Shown piece by piece: positions 1 to 8,377 of a stretch of 64,000 nt of DNA. This stretch comes from Chitinophaga rhizosphaerae. GTDB taxonomy: Bacteria; Bacteroidota; Bacteroidia; Chitinophagales; Chitinophagaceae. The notes beneath the pieces were generated by a model that saw only the letters and a list, made by a program, of their open reading frames with translations, made no database searches and was not told the DNA's origin. A program made the position numbers and the translations under genes. Every line of letters begins with the position of its first letter. The stretch's first letter is position 1. The DNA is taken from assembly GCF_003958645.1 (NCBI RefSeq), contig NZ_RXLO01000004.1, positions 1 to 64,000 on the forward strand. The letters run 5' to 3'.

Positions 1-87
1 TGCTGAAGTAATGGACTCCTTCCCCTTTTCTATCGAAACAACTGTTAACTCTTTTTGACGAATACTGTATTTAATGCGTTTGTCCAT
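1..87 (-). CDS. Partial N-terminus of a probable IS transposase OrfA (helix-turn-helix)
   Basis: The minus strand has an open frame from an ATG at 85-87 to the window edge (29 codons). It begins MDKRIKYSIRQKELTVVSIE and continues with a Lys/Glu-rich stretch and ITSA, which resembles the start of IS3-type OrfA helix-turn-helix proteins. The ATG lies about 24 bases inside a strong inverted repeat (91-127), as expected for a compact insertion sequence whose end sits just before its first gene. The rest of the gene is outside the window, so family and integrity cannot be judged. An ordinary HTH regulator is the alternative. Confidence 0.45.
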   Translation of the reverse strand, partial: MDKRIKYSIRQKELTVVSIEKGKESITSA

Positions 88-90
88 AAA

Positions 91-127
91 AATGCCCCCC
101 TAAAGTGTCCAACTTTTGGGGGGCATT
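91..127. repeat. Near-perfect inverted repeat: IS end and/or terminator
   Basis: Two 16-base arms (91-106 and 112-127) match at 15 of 16 positions around a 5-base centre. The core is AATGCCCCCC on one side and GGGGGGCATT on the other. On the minus strand the stem is followed by TTTTT, so it could terminate the gene at 152-550. On the same strand a TGGACA-type sequence begins at about 111, just ahead of the transposase-like ATG, so this could instead be an insertion-sequence terminus. Confidence 0.5.
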
Positions 128-151
128 ACAATTTTCGCCCGGCTTCCACAA

Positions 152-550
152 TTAAAAAGACGTCTTTCGCTCCCCCGTTTTTGGGTCCGTTACAGATATC
201 ACACTATCCACAATGAAATTACTATACCCGCGCCAGGGCAACGCCCCCAGGTGCTCCCGGTAATGCAACTCCAGCAACTTCCCGCTACTGCCCATCAGCA
301 ACTGCGCCACCTTCTCGTCCGTCACGGAAAACTGGAACTCGTTCGACTGCACGCCGCCCAACGTCTGCGGCTTAAAACCGGACTGGATCAGCCGCCCCTC
401 ATAAGTTTTCCAGACATACCCTTTCTCCACGAAGAAGTTCAGCTCCCCCGCCTTGGTACCCCGGCCAAACACAAAGTAATACCGGTAATAAAAGAATCCT
501 CCCAGCACCACCAGGATGATCAACATAATAATGAGTACGAATTTTTTCAT
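152..550 (-). CDS. Small membrane-anchored protein of unknown function
   Basis: The product is 132 residues when started at MKKFVLIIMLI. A single hydrophobic segment (residues about 3-22) is followed by YYRYYFVFGRG and a roughly 100-residue soluble domain, so it is probably an inner-membrane-anchored periplasmic protein. An upstream in-frame ATG at 577 would overlap the preceding gene and put charged residues before the membrane segment, so the start at 550 is preferred. It lies 7 bases downstream of the M28 peptidase gene on the same strand and is probably co-transcribed with it. No family was recognised. Confidence 0.7.
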   Translation of the reverse strand: MKKFVLIIMLIILVVLGGFFYYRYYFVFGRGTKAGELNFFVEKGYVWKTYEGRLIQSGFKPQTLGGVQSNEFQFSVTDEKVAQLLMGSSGKLLELHYREHLGALPWRGYSNFIVDSVISVTDPKTGERKTSF

Positions 551-557
551 ATCAGGA

Positions 558-1931
558 TTATAAACCGTATTTATCAACCAAATAGATCAACGCCCCCATG
601 CCCACGGCGCCCATTTCCAACTCCCGCTTGTTCACCGCCTCAAATGTATCCGACGCAGCATGATGAATATCAAAATAACGTTGCGAATCGGGAGAAAGTT
701 CAGCCATCGGGATGCCGAACGCCCGGCCCAACGGCGTAATATCCACCCCCGAGCCCACTTCATCGAAATCATACAACCCATAAGGCTGCAGCAACTGCGT
801 CCAGCTCTTTACCCTGGCGCGCTGGGCGTCCGTCATTTCCATGATGAAACCCCTGGGCGTAAATCCCCCGGCATCACTCTCGAGCGCAAACACATGCTTT
901 TCATTGTTCTGCTTCGCCAACTCGGCATACTTCACTCCCCCACGCGTCCCGTTTTCCTCGTTAGCGAACAACACCACCCGGATCGAATGCTTCGGCCGGA
1001 TCCCCAGCGCCTTGTATGCCCTCAGTATCTCGATCGACTGCACCACGCCGGCACCGTCGTCGTGCGCACCCTCGCAGTTGTCCCACGAATCAAGGTGACC
1101 GCCAACCGTTATATATTGATCGGGGAACTCGCTGCCGCGCAATTCTCCGATCACGTTATGACCGATCGTATCCGGCAACATTTCGCAGGTAGTACGAAGG
1201 AAAACCTGCATCGTCGGGTCGTTCACGATCCGCTGGCTTAGCCGGTCCGCATCTTTCAACCCGATGGCCACCGCGGCGATCTTCGGGAAAGAATCGTTGT
1301 ACCGCGTACTGCCGGTATGCGGGTGATTGTCCATACTATGGCTCATGGACCGCACGATCACCGCCACCGCACCGTATTTCGACGCACGGCTGGGCCCCTG
1401 GCCACGGAATTTCACGGCATCGCCATAACTATGGAATGTTTTGACGAACGTCGGGTTGAAGGGATAATTATAGAAGACGATCTTCCCTTTCACTTCATTT
1501 TTCCGTGCCTCCAGCTCGTCGAAAGATTTTATCTCGATCACGGGCGCCGTTACCCCTTTCCTGCCAGTTCCTACGGAATTCCCCAGTGCCAGGACGTTCA
1601 GCGGCGGCACGAAATCGCGCCGGCGGCTCACGATGCGGGCCTGTTCCTTTTCGCCCCGCACCCAATGCGGCACCATGCATTCCTGGGTGAACACCGTGTC
1701 GGCTCCGGCGGTTTTCAACGCTTCGGCACCCCATTTTTCGGCCTTCACCATTTGCGGCGACCCGGCCAGGCGGCCGCCGATCTGTTTGGTCAGCACCCGC
1801 AGGTTTTCATACGCGGTACTGCGGGTCAACACCTCGTTTGCCAGGCGGCGGATAGCGAGGGAGTCTGACGCCTGCGCACTGGCGGTTTGCACCGAAATGC
1901 AGGCCAGCACAGCTAAAATTGGCTTCATCAT
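558..1931 (-). CDS. Secreted M28 family zinc aminopeptidase/carboxypeptidase
   Basis: This 457-residue protein starts with a cleavable signal peptide (MMKPILAVLACISVQTASAQ). The two-zinc ligand set of family M28 is visible in order: GGHLDSW, HDDGAG, the catalytic Glu pair in ANEENG, the Asp in ESDAGGF, and a final His in the IHHAASDT segment. A protease-associated-like domain precedes the catalytic domain (about residues 110-230). Size and motif spacing fit the carboxypeptidase Q-like branch, and the role is probably extracytoplasmic peptide trimming. The small membrane-protein gene follows it. Exact specificity cannot be read from sequence. Confidence 0.88.
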   Translation of the reverse strand: MMKPILAVLACISVQTASAQASDSLAIRRLANEVLTRSTAYENLRVLTKQIGGRLAGSPQMVKAEKWGAEALKTAGADTVFTQECMVPHWVRGEKEQARIVSRRRDFVPPLNVLALGNSVGTGRKGVTAPVIEIKSFDELEARKNEVKGKIVFYNYPFNPTFVKTFHSYGDAVKFRGQGPSRASKYGAVAVIVRSMSHSMDNHPHTGSTRYNDSFPKIAAVAIGLKDADRLSQRIVNDPTMQVFLRTTCEMLPDTIGHNVIGELRGSEFPDQYITVGGHLDSWDNCEGAHDDGAGVVQSIEILRAYKALGIRPKHSIRVVLFANEENGTRGGVKYAELAKQNNEKHVFALESDAGGFTPRGFIMEMTDAQRARVKSWTQLLQPYGLYDFDEVGSGVDITPLGRAFGIPMAELSPDSQRYFDIHHAASDTFEAVNKRELEMGAVGMGALIYLVDKYGL

Positions 1932-2010
1932 GTTTAGATCCGGATTTACGGGTTTAAAGCTAACTAATTTTAAAATACTTACCTTAGCAACTCATTAAAT
2001 CCATTCCCGG

Positions 2011-3150
2011 ATGCGCATTGGAATTGTATGCTACCCTACCTATGGCGGTAGCGGCGTATTGGCGACGGAACTGGGCAAGGCCCTGGCCGACAAGGGGCAC
2101 CTGGTGCACTTCATCACCTACCAGCAACCCGTCAGACTGAATGCTTTCCACGCCAATATTTATTATCACGAAGTTCAGGTCCCCACATATCCGCTGTTCG
2201 ATTTCCCGCCCTATGAAAGCGCGCTCAGCAGTACGATGGTAGACGTGATCCTCAATCAGAAACTCGACCTGCTCCACGTTCACTACGCCATCCCCCATGC
2301 TTCCACGGCATATATGGCGCAGCAGATCGTCGCCAAGCAAGGCCGGCATATCCCCTTCATCACCACGCTGCACGGCACGGATATTACACTGGTGGGGAAA
2401 GACAAAACCTACGCGCCCGTAGTCACCTTTTCCATCAACGAGTCTGACGCCATCACGGCCGTGTCCAACAACCTGCGGGACGAAACCTACAAATCGTTCC
2501 CCATCGAAAAGGACATCTCGGTGATTTACAATTTCGTGGATACCGCGCGCTTCAAACGCCGCGAGCTTCCCCATTTCCGCCAGGCCATCGCGCCGAACGG
2601 CGAAAAAATCCTCCTCCACGTCTCCAACTTCCGCAAAGTGAAACGCGTTCCGGATGTGGTGAAGGTCTTCCGGCAGGTGCGCGACGTCATGCCCGCCAAG
2701 CTCCTCCTCGTGGGCGACGGGCCAGACCGCCCCATGATCGAATGCATGTGCCGCGAAATGGGCCTGTGCGACGATATCCGGTTCGTTGGGAAACAGGAGC
2801 AGCTGGAAGATGTCATGTCGATCTCCGACCTTTTCCTCCTCCCGTCCGAATACGAATCCTTTGGCCTCGCCGCCCTGGAAGCCATGGCCAGCCAGGTGCC
2901 CGTACTGTCGTCCAACGCCGGCGGCCTCCCCGAGATCAATATCGACGGCGTCACCGGATACTCCAGCCCCGTGGGCGATGTAGACCAGATGGCGGCCCAT
3001 GCGATCGCTATCCTGCAAGACGAGAAGCTGCTCGCTTCCCTGCGCGCGGGCGCACTCGAACAGGCGCTGCGCTTCCATATCGACAATATCATCCCGCAAT
3101 ATGAAGCGTTGTACGACAACGTGCTCCAGCAATCCGTGGTTCGCAATTAA
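2011..3150 (+). CDS. bshA: N-acetyl-alpha-D-glucosaminyl L-malate synthase BshA (bacillithiol synthesis)
   Basis: This is a GT4 glycosyltransferase of 379 residues. It begins MRIGIVCYPTYGGSGVLATE, the characteristic BshA start in which the Gly-rich loop binds UDP-GlcNAc. The C-terminal half carries the EX7E-type nucleotide-sugar motif in SEYESFGLAALEAMA. BshA joins GlcNAc to L-malate in the first step of bacillithiol synthesis. bshB and bshC are not in the window, as is common when the pathway genes are scattered. The gene stands alone on the plus strand and converges on the EnvC-like gene across a shared terminator. Confidence 0.93.
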   Translation: MRIGIVCYPTYGGSGVLATELGKALADKGHLVHFITYQQPVRLNAFHANIYYHEVQVPTYPLFDFPPYESALSSTMVDVILNQKLDLLHVHYAIPHASTAYMAQQIVAKQGRHIPFITTLHGTDITLVGKDKTYAPVVTFSINESDAITAVSNNLRDETYKSFPIEKDISVIYNFVDTARFKRRELPHFRQAIAPNGEKILLHVSNFRKVKRVPDVVKVFRQVRDVMPAKLLLVGDGPDRPMIECMCREMGLCDDIRFVGKQEQLEDVMSISDLFLLPSEYESFGLAALEAMASQVPVLSSNAGGLPEINIDGVTGYSSPVGDVDQMAAHAIAILQDEKLLASLRAGALEQALRFHIDNIIPQYEALYDNVLQQSVVRN

Positions 3151-3166
3151 ATGCGGCAAGACATAA

Positions 3167-3199
3167 AAAAAAGAGCGACGGCATTCCGTCGCTCTTTTT
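3167..3199. terminator. Bidirectional terminator between bshA and the EnvC-like gene
   Basis: An 11-base perfect stem (AAGAGCGACGG at 3171-3181 against 3186-3196) with a 4-base loop is flanked by A- and T-runs. It can therefore serve both convergent genes. Confidence 0.85.
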
Positions 3200-3220
3200 C
3201 GTTTCCCGAAACCGGGCCTG

Positions 3221-4660
3221 TTATTTTCTGAACCAGGTATTGGCGTTCTGCAATTTATCTACTTTATAAATCTGCACTTCCACCACACCGGCGCTTTCTT
3301 CTTCATTGGTACGGGCGGTACCGATCACCTGGCCGGTGGTTACCGACTGCCCTGATTTCACGCTGAAACCGGAGAGGCCCACGTAGTTGGTGAAGTACTG
3401 ACCGTGTTTGATGGTGATGGCGTAGCCGCCGCCGGGGATGGCGAACACGGAGCGCACCTGCCCGCTGAACACCGCTTTCACGTTGCCGCCTTTGCGGGTG
3501 GCGAAGATCATGCCGTCGTTTTCTTCAGTGATCTTGATGTCCGGGTTTTTCTGGATGCCGAAGTAACCGATGATGGAACCGGTTTCCACGGGCCAGGGGA
3601 GTTTTCCTCTATTGTTCTCGAAGTTTTCTGAAAGGGCGGCAGCTTCGGGCGTGGCTTCCAGTACGTTGTACACGCGTGTCGGCTTTTCAGGCGCCGGAGC
3701 CGGGGGCTCGGGCCTGGTTTCCGGAGGCGGAGGCGGTGTTTCCGGTTTATTGTTGGCCGCCGTGTTGTTATTATTGTTCGCCGCATTCTGCGCCGCCGCG
3801 GCTTTCGCAGCTTCGCGCGCTGCGGCCAGTGCACGCTGGCGCTCTTCTTCCTTCCGTTTCTTTTCCGCTTCGATCGCTTTCCTGCGGGCCAGTTCTTCCG
3901 CCTCGGCTTTCCTGCGCGCTGCTTCGATCTCCTTGCGGATCACCGCGCGGATGAGGTCCTGCACTTTCTTCTGGTCGCGCTGTTTCTGGGCAATATCTCG
4001 CGCCAGCTCTTTTTCGCGCCCTTTCAGCTTGCTGATCACCGCGTCTTTTTCCTTCCGGTCTTTCTCGAGGGTCTCACGCTCTGCCTGCTCCGTGGTAAGC
4101 GCTGTGGAACGTTTCGCGCGCTGGTCCTGGAGGTTTTTCACTTTCACCCGCAGCTGTTCCTGCGTTTCGATGATATTATCGGCTTGCCGGCGACGGAAAT
4201 CGCGGTATTGCTGGAGGTATTTATACCGCTTAACGGCATCATTGAAACTTTTGGCGGAGAAAATGAAGTTCAGGAAAGCATAGGAGCTCCTGTTCTTGTA
4301 CGCCGCCACCACGAGCTGCGCGTATTGTTCCTTGAGGGTATCGAGGTCGCGCTGCAGTGTTTTCACATCGCGAAGCGCCGTGTTGATATCGCCGTTGATG
4401 AAGGTGATCTCTTCGTTGATATTGCGGATCATCCGGGTACGCACGTCTATCTTGTTGCGCAGGGCGCGCAGCTGCCCGAGGTTTTCGCGGCTGGATTTCT
4501 TCGTTTCCTTCAACATAATTTGCGCGTCCTCCATTTCTTTCTGGAGCTCACGCTTCCTCCGCTCCAGTTCCTCCCGGCTCTGGGTCTGCGCATGCAGCAT
4601 ACCCGGGGCCAGTGCCAGCACCAGGATAAGTAACGGGATGAACTTTTTCAATTGCACCAT
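3221..4660 (-). CDS. EnvC-like murein hydrolase activator (degenerate LytM/M23 domain)
   Basis: This 479-residue protein has a signal peptide (about residues 1-24, ending MLHAQ) and a long Lys/Glu/Arg-rich coiled coil to about residue 270. A low-complexity Ala/Asn then Pro/Glu linker (about 280-335) follows, then a C-terminal LytM-like domain. The LytM fold is recognisable (KAVFSGQVRSVFAIPGGGYA, then GQSVTTGQVIG). The zinc ligands of active M23 enzymes are missing: there is no HxxxD, and the HxH position reads VEVQIYK. Known EnvC-type proteins lack these ligands and activate amidases rather than cutting peptidoglycan, so a division-associated activator is the likely role. It is last in the dut-TPR-DUF4292 block. 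Confidence 0.85.
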   Translation of the reverse strand: MVQLKKFIPLLILVLALAPGMLHAQTQSREELERRKRELQKEMEDAQIMLKETKKSSRENLGQLRALRNKIDVRTRMIRNINEEITFINGDINTALRDVKTLQRDLDTLKEQYAQLVVAAYKNRSSYAFLNFIFSAKSFNDAVKRYKYLQQYRDFRRRQADNIIETQEQLRVKVKNLQDQRAKRSTALTTEQAERETLEKDRKEKDAVISKLKGREKELARDIAQKQRDQKKVQDLIRAVIRKEIEAARRKAEAEELARRKAIEAEKKRKEEERQRALAAAREAAKAAAAQNAANNNNNTAANNKPETPPPPPETRPEPPAPAPEKPTRVYNVLEATPEAAALSENFENNRGKLPWPVETGSIIGYFGIQKNPDIKITEENDGMIFATRKGGNVKAVFSGQVRSVFAIPGGGYAITIKHGQYFTNYVGLSGFSVKSGQSVTTGQVIGTARTNEEESAGVVEVQIYKVDKLQNANTWFRK

Positions 4661-4714
4661 ATTTATAGTTCCGAAATGATGTTTATAACGTTAAATATAC
4701 AACGAAATTGTGTT

Positions 4715-5548
4715 CTATTGACGGGTGAAAGACGACGGAATGGGGAACGGGAAGCTCACCGGCTTGTTGAATTCCATCTTCCGGAAGTCGAGCGCCACTT
4801 TCATGACCTGCTTTTCCTCCACGTAAATTTTCCGCTGGAAAGCCAGTTTCCGCCCTTCCACCGCTCTGAAATCACCGTAAGTCAGCTCCACCACCCTGGG
4901 CGCAGGCCGGGAGCCGTCGGCATCGGAGAGCTTCACCTGCTGGATCAGGTAATCGTCGGCAAACACGTTGAACTGGCTCACGAGGTCTTTCATGTTCGAC
5001 ATGAACGAAACGATCGACTGGGTGCGTACTACCTGCCCTACGGAATCGCCGAGGAACACGGGGTTCCCTACCAGCAGGTCCTGCAGTTCGGTGAGGCCCA
5101 TTTCCAGTTTCATCAGTTCTTTCCCTTCCGCCGTGCTGCGCAGCGTCACCGTACCTTCCAGCCGGTTGGTCACTTTAATGCTGTCCCGCGTGATGAGGAT
5201 CCGGGCGCCTTCCACGTTCAGCGGGCCGCCGATGCGTACCCAGATGGCACTGTCGTACTGCATCCGGATGTTCACCCCGAGATTATTGCCTTTCTTCCCC
5301 CGGTCGTCTTCGAAATCCATTTTCAAATCGGCGGTGAACGTTTCGTAAGGCACACGGTTGGCCGTCACCCTATCGCGGATTTCGCGGGCTTCGGCGAGGG
5401 CTTTTTCCGTGTCCACCGAATCGGGGCGGGCAGCGGGAGCGGTAGTGTCTGACGGAAAGGTGGCGCGTGTGATGCGCGTGGAACGGCAGGAAAATAATGC
5501 CAGACTGATCAGCGATGCAACAATTGGAAGTTCTATTTTACGATTCAT
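4715..5548 (-). CDS. DUF4292 family lipoprotein
   Basis: The protein is 277 residues when started at MNRKIELPIVASL, which gives a lipoprotein signal with the lipobox LALFSC. An alternative ATG at 5581 would add 11 polar residues in front of the signal and is less likely. The body is beta-rich, without catalytic motifs, resembling the LolA/LolB-like fold suggested for DUF4292. It lies between the TPR lipoprotein and the EnvC-like gene, so a role in the cell envelope is likely. The biochemical function is not known to me. Confidence 0.82.
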   Translation of the reverse strand: MNRKIELPIVASLISLALFSCRSTRITRATFPSDTTAPAARPDSVDTEKALAEAREIRDRVTANRVPYETFTADLKMDFEDDRGKKGNNLGVNIRMQYDSAIWVRIGGPLNVEGARILITRDSIKVTNRLEGTVTLRSTAEGKELMKLEMGLTELQDLLVGNPVFLGDSVGQVVRTQSIVSFMSNMKDLVSQFNVFADDYLIQQVKLSDADGSRPAPRVVELTYGDFRAVEGRKLAFQRKIYVEEKQVMKVALDFRKMEFNKPVSFPFPIPSSFTRQ

Positions 5549-5581
5549 GATACTGTTCGTCGATTTTTTTGCGCCCGCCAT

Positions 5582-7324
5582 TCAACGGTCGATGTTTTTG
5601 ATGTAACGCTTCTCCGCGATCTTGCGGGCGAGGCCGTGGGAATTGGCCCCTTTGGCCTTTGCCAGTTGCCAGAATTGCATGGCTTTTTCCTTTTCGTTCA
5701 GGTTGAAAAGAATGTCTCCGTAATGCTCCAACACGTCGGGATCCTGTTGCGCGTCGGCAAATTCGAGCGCCTTTTCGATCCACAGCTTGGCATCGCGGTA
5801 GCGGCCGAGGCGGAAAAGTATCCATGCATAGGTGTCCATGTAGGTAGGACTGTCGGGCTTCAGCTCGATGGCCGTTCTGGCGAGGGTTTCAGCCTTTTCG
5901 AGTTTTTCGCCGCGCATAGACAGGTAATAGCTGTAGTTATTCATGACGATATGGTCTTTCGGCCGCATGCCCAGCACGATCTCGTAACAGCTGTCGCTCC
6001 GGGAATGGAGGCCGCTGGCGTGATAGGTGTCTCCCAGCAGGGCGTACACATCCGCCACGAAGCGTTTTTCGCCGCCGATCCCGAGGGCGCCGTTGAGCGC
6101 GAAGGCCGCGGCATCATATCGTTGTTTGAAATAATTGGCCAGCCCGTTGAAATAATATCCCATGAATTCCCGCGGGAACTGCTGCATAACGTGGCTGCTC
6201 ACACGGAGGAGGGAATCGGGCTGTTCGGTCCTGGAATACAGGTACATGAGCTGGTACCACACGCTGAACCGCGTGGAATCCAGGTCCAGCGCGAGTTTAT
6301 AATTCATCAGCGCGCTGTCCGGCACATTGGCCTGCGAGTACATATCGGCCCTCAGCGCATAGGCTTTCGCTTCACCGGGGTGCGACTCCACGATGAGATT
6401 GGCCAGCATGATGCCTTCCGCCTTTTTGGTGGTATCCGTTTCCAGCATCTGCAAATAAGGATATACGAAAGATACCTTTTCGTCGATATTGAAATCCGGG
6501 TTATGGAACGCTTTGAGGAGGAATGCGCGGTAGCGCGCCTCGTTGCCGTTCTTCCTTTCCATATTGGCGATGGCGATGAGGGCGCGGGGATGCTGCGGGT
6601 CGATCATGAGGATGGTATCGTACACGCCTTTGGCCTGTGCAGAACGGTCAACCGCTTCATAAATTTCCGCCAGGAGGCCCCAGTATCGGAGCTCTTCGGG
6701 TTCCTGGGCAATGAGGCGCCGCACTTCCGCGGCCGCATGATCGGGCAAATCGAGCCGCATGAAAATCCGCTGTTTCTGGAAAACGATCTCATCGTTGAGG
6801 CCCACGCGCGCTTCGAGGGTATCGAAAATGCGGATGGCGTCGGCGAACTTGCGCGCTTTCGAGAGGGACAGCCCTTTATTGAAAAGGAGATCATCGTCTT
6901 GCGGGCTCGCTTTCATAAGCCGGTCGTACACCAAGGCCGCGCTGTCGAACATTTCGTTGACGGAAAATGCTTCGGCCAGCGCCATCTGGTACCATTTGTT
7001 GGAGGAGTCCATACCGGCGGCGCGGCGTGCGAAGCCGAGCGCATATTGCGGGTTGCGCGCTTCCATGAACAGGCGGCTCAGCTCGTAATAAATGGCCGCA
7101 TTATCGCGGTTGAGGCGCAAATAGTCGGAATACTGCGTGATGGCCGTCTTGTAATCGCCGAGCATTTTGGAACGCTGCGCGGCAAAGAAAAGACTGTCCG
7201 CCCGCTGCGCCAGGATTTCCTGTTGCAACGGGGCGGGTATCAGGGCGGCGCTTTTGCGCTGGCTGCCGCAGGAAGCGGCGATCACCCCCGATAATGCCAG
7301 GATCAGTATGCCGGTGATGCGCAT
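5582..7324 (-). CDS. Outer-envelope TPR lipoprotein
   Basis: This 580-residue protein has a lipoprotein signal (MRITGILILALSGVIAASC) followed by tetratricopeptide repeats along nearly its whole length. Clear examples are DYKTAITQYSDYLRLNRDNA near residue 60 and the C-terminal run near ETLARTAIELKPDSPTYMDT. Such lipoproteins usually scaffold complexes at the periplasmic face of a membrane. It begins 2 bases after the dut stop codon and ends next to the DUF4292 gene, so these genes are probably one operon. No enzymatic motif is present. Confidence 0.85.
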   Translation of the reverse strand: MRITGILILALSGVIAASCGSQRKSAALIPAPLQQEILAQRADSLFFAAQRSKMLGDYKTAITQYSDYLRLNRDNAAIYYELSRLFMEARNPQYALGFARRAAGMDSSNKWYQMALAEAFSVNEMFDSAALVYDRLMKASPQDDDLLFNKGLSLSKARKFADAIRIFDTLEARVGLNDEIVFQKQRIFMRLDLPDHAAAEVRRLIAQEPEELRYWGLLAEIYEAVDRSAQAKGVYDTILMIDPQHPRALIAIANMERKNGNEARYRAFLLKAFHNPDFNIDEKVSFVYPYLQMLETDTTKKAEGIMLANLIVESHPGEAKAYALRADMYSQANVPDSALMNYKLALDLDSTRFSVWYQLMYLYSRTEQPDSLLRVSSHVMQQFPREFMGYYFNGLANYFKQRYDAAAFALNGALGIGGEKRFVADVYALLGDTYHASGLHSRSDSCYEIVLGMRPKDHIVMNNYSYYLSMRGEKLEKAETLARTAIELKPDSPTYMDTYAWILFRLGRYRDAKLWIEKALEFADAQQDPDVLEHYGDILFNLNEKEKAMQFWQLAKAKGANSHGLARKIAEKRYIKNIDR

Positions 7325-7326
7325 GC

Positions 7327-7770
7327 TCAGGATTTGCCGGTATGACCGAATCCGCCTTCACCGCGAACGGTATCGCTCAGTTCCACGACTTCGGCAAGCG
7401 CAGCCTGCACGAAAGGAGCGATCACCATCTGCGCGATACGGTCGCCGTGCTGGATGGTTTGCGGTTCGGTGGATAAGTTGATGATGATGATCTTGATCTC
7501 TCCCCGGTAGTCTGCATCAATCGTGCCGGGCGTATTGAGGAGGGTAAGCCCCTGTTTGATGGCGAGGCCGCTGCGGGGGCGCACCTGTGCTTCGAAACCC
7601 GAAGGCAGTTCCATGAAAAGGCCCGTAGGGATGAGGGTACGCTCCATGGGCTGCAGCGTAACGGCAGTTTCCAGGTTGGCACGAAGGTCCATCCCGGCCG
7701 CGTCCGCCGTTGCGTATGTGGGAAGCGGATTGCCGGAACGGTTGATGATTTTTACTTGAATATCAGCCAT
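7327..7770 (-). CDS. dut: Deoxyuridine 5'-triphosphate nucleotidohydrolase (dUTPase)
   Basis: The protein is 147 residues from [13 protein letters not shown]; the upstream extension of the frame would overlap ispF. All conserved trimeric dUTPase motifs are visible: [10 protein letters not shown] (motif 1), [11 protein letters not shown] (motif 2), [10 protein letters not shown] (motif 3, with the catalytic Asp), GDRIAQMVI (motif 4) and the C-terminal [10 protein letters not shown] (motif 5). It hydrolyses dUTP to dUMP, supplying thymidylate precursor and keeping uracil out of DNA. It lies between ispF and the TPR lipoprotein gene. Confidence 0.96.
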   Translation of the reverse strand: MADIQVKIINRSGNPLPTYATADAAGMDLRANLETAVTLQPMERTLIPTGLFMELPSGFEAQVRPRSGLAIKQGLTLLNTPGTIDADYRGEIKIIIINLSTEPQTIQHGDRIAQMVIAPFVQAALAEVVELSDTVRGEGGFGHTGKS

Positions 7771-7801
7771 TGAACAAAGGTAACAGTTATCGTTAAAAAG
7801 G

Positions 7802-8284
7802 TTATTGCTTTTCGAGGAGCACGTTGGCATAAGCCACCACACCTTCCTCACGTCCCACGAAGCCGAGCGTTTCTGTTGTGGTTGCCTTGATGGAAACGTC
7901 TTCCGCCGTCAGCCCCAGCCGCTGCGCGATCACTTCCTGCATCTGCGGAACGTACGGTTTGATCTTGGGCGCCTGCAGGCAAAGGGTCGCATCCACGTTC
8001 ACCACGCTGTAGCCTTTGGCTTTGATCAGCTCGCTGCAACGGGTAAGCAATATTTTGCTGTCGATGTCTTTATAGGTATTGTCGGTATCGGGGAAATGCG
8101 TCCCGATGTCGCCCAGGGCCGCGGCGCCGAGCATGGCGTCGCAAATGGCATGCAGGAGCACGTCCGCGTCGCTGTGGCCGAGCGCCCCTTTGCTGTGGGG
8201 TACCAAAACCCCGCCCAGCCAGAAGTCGCGGCCGGTTACCAGCTGATGAAAATCCACTCCCAATCCAATCCTTAGCTTAGTCAT
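7802..8284 (-). CDS. ispF: 2-C-methyl-D-erythritol 2,4-cyclodiphosphate synthase
   Basis: The protein is 160 residues from [16 protein letters not shown]. The zinc ligand motif DFH near the N-terminus, [19 protein letters not shown], and [10 protein letters not shown] are all diagnostic of IspF. The enzyme makes the cyclic diphosphate of the MEP isoprenoid pathway. An upstream in-frame start at 8326 would run into the terminator ahead of the gene, so the start at 8284 is preferred. dut follows 31 bases downstream. Confidence 0.95.
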   Translation of the reverse strand: MTKLRIGLGVDFHQLVTGRDFWLGGVLVPHSKGALGHSDADVLLHAICDAMLGAAALGDIGTHFPDTDNTYKDIDSKILLTRCSELIKAKGYSVVNVDATLCLQAPKIKPYVPQMQEVIAQRLGLTAEDVSIKATTTETLGFVGREEGVVAYANVLLEKQ

Positions 8285-8312
8285 GATCCAGTTTTTTGCT
8301 ATTCCGTAAAAT

Positions 8313-8344
8313 AATAAATCCTCCAAAAGACCGGAGGATTTATT
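8313..8344. terminator. Stem-loop between porV and ispF
   Basis: A perfect 12-base stem (AATAAATCCTCC at 8313-8324 against 8333-8344) with an 8-base loop lies downstream of porV and upstream of ispF. It probably ends the por transcription unit. T-rich sequence follows on the minus strand. Confidence 0.65.
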
Positions 8345-8377
8345 GCATCTTAAAAAGTATTATGGCAAATATACTAT

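Noticed and set aside
116..739. 207-residue plus-strand frame at the left edge
   Set aside because: It overlaps two better-supported minus-strand genes, and its translation is rich in Pro/Gln/His without pattern.
1984..3159. 391-residue minus-strand frame opposite bshA
   Set aside because: BshA on the plus strand has the full GT4 motif set; the antisense frame is a shadow.
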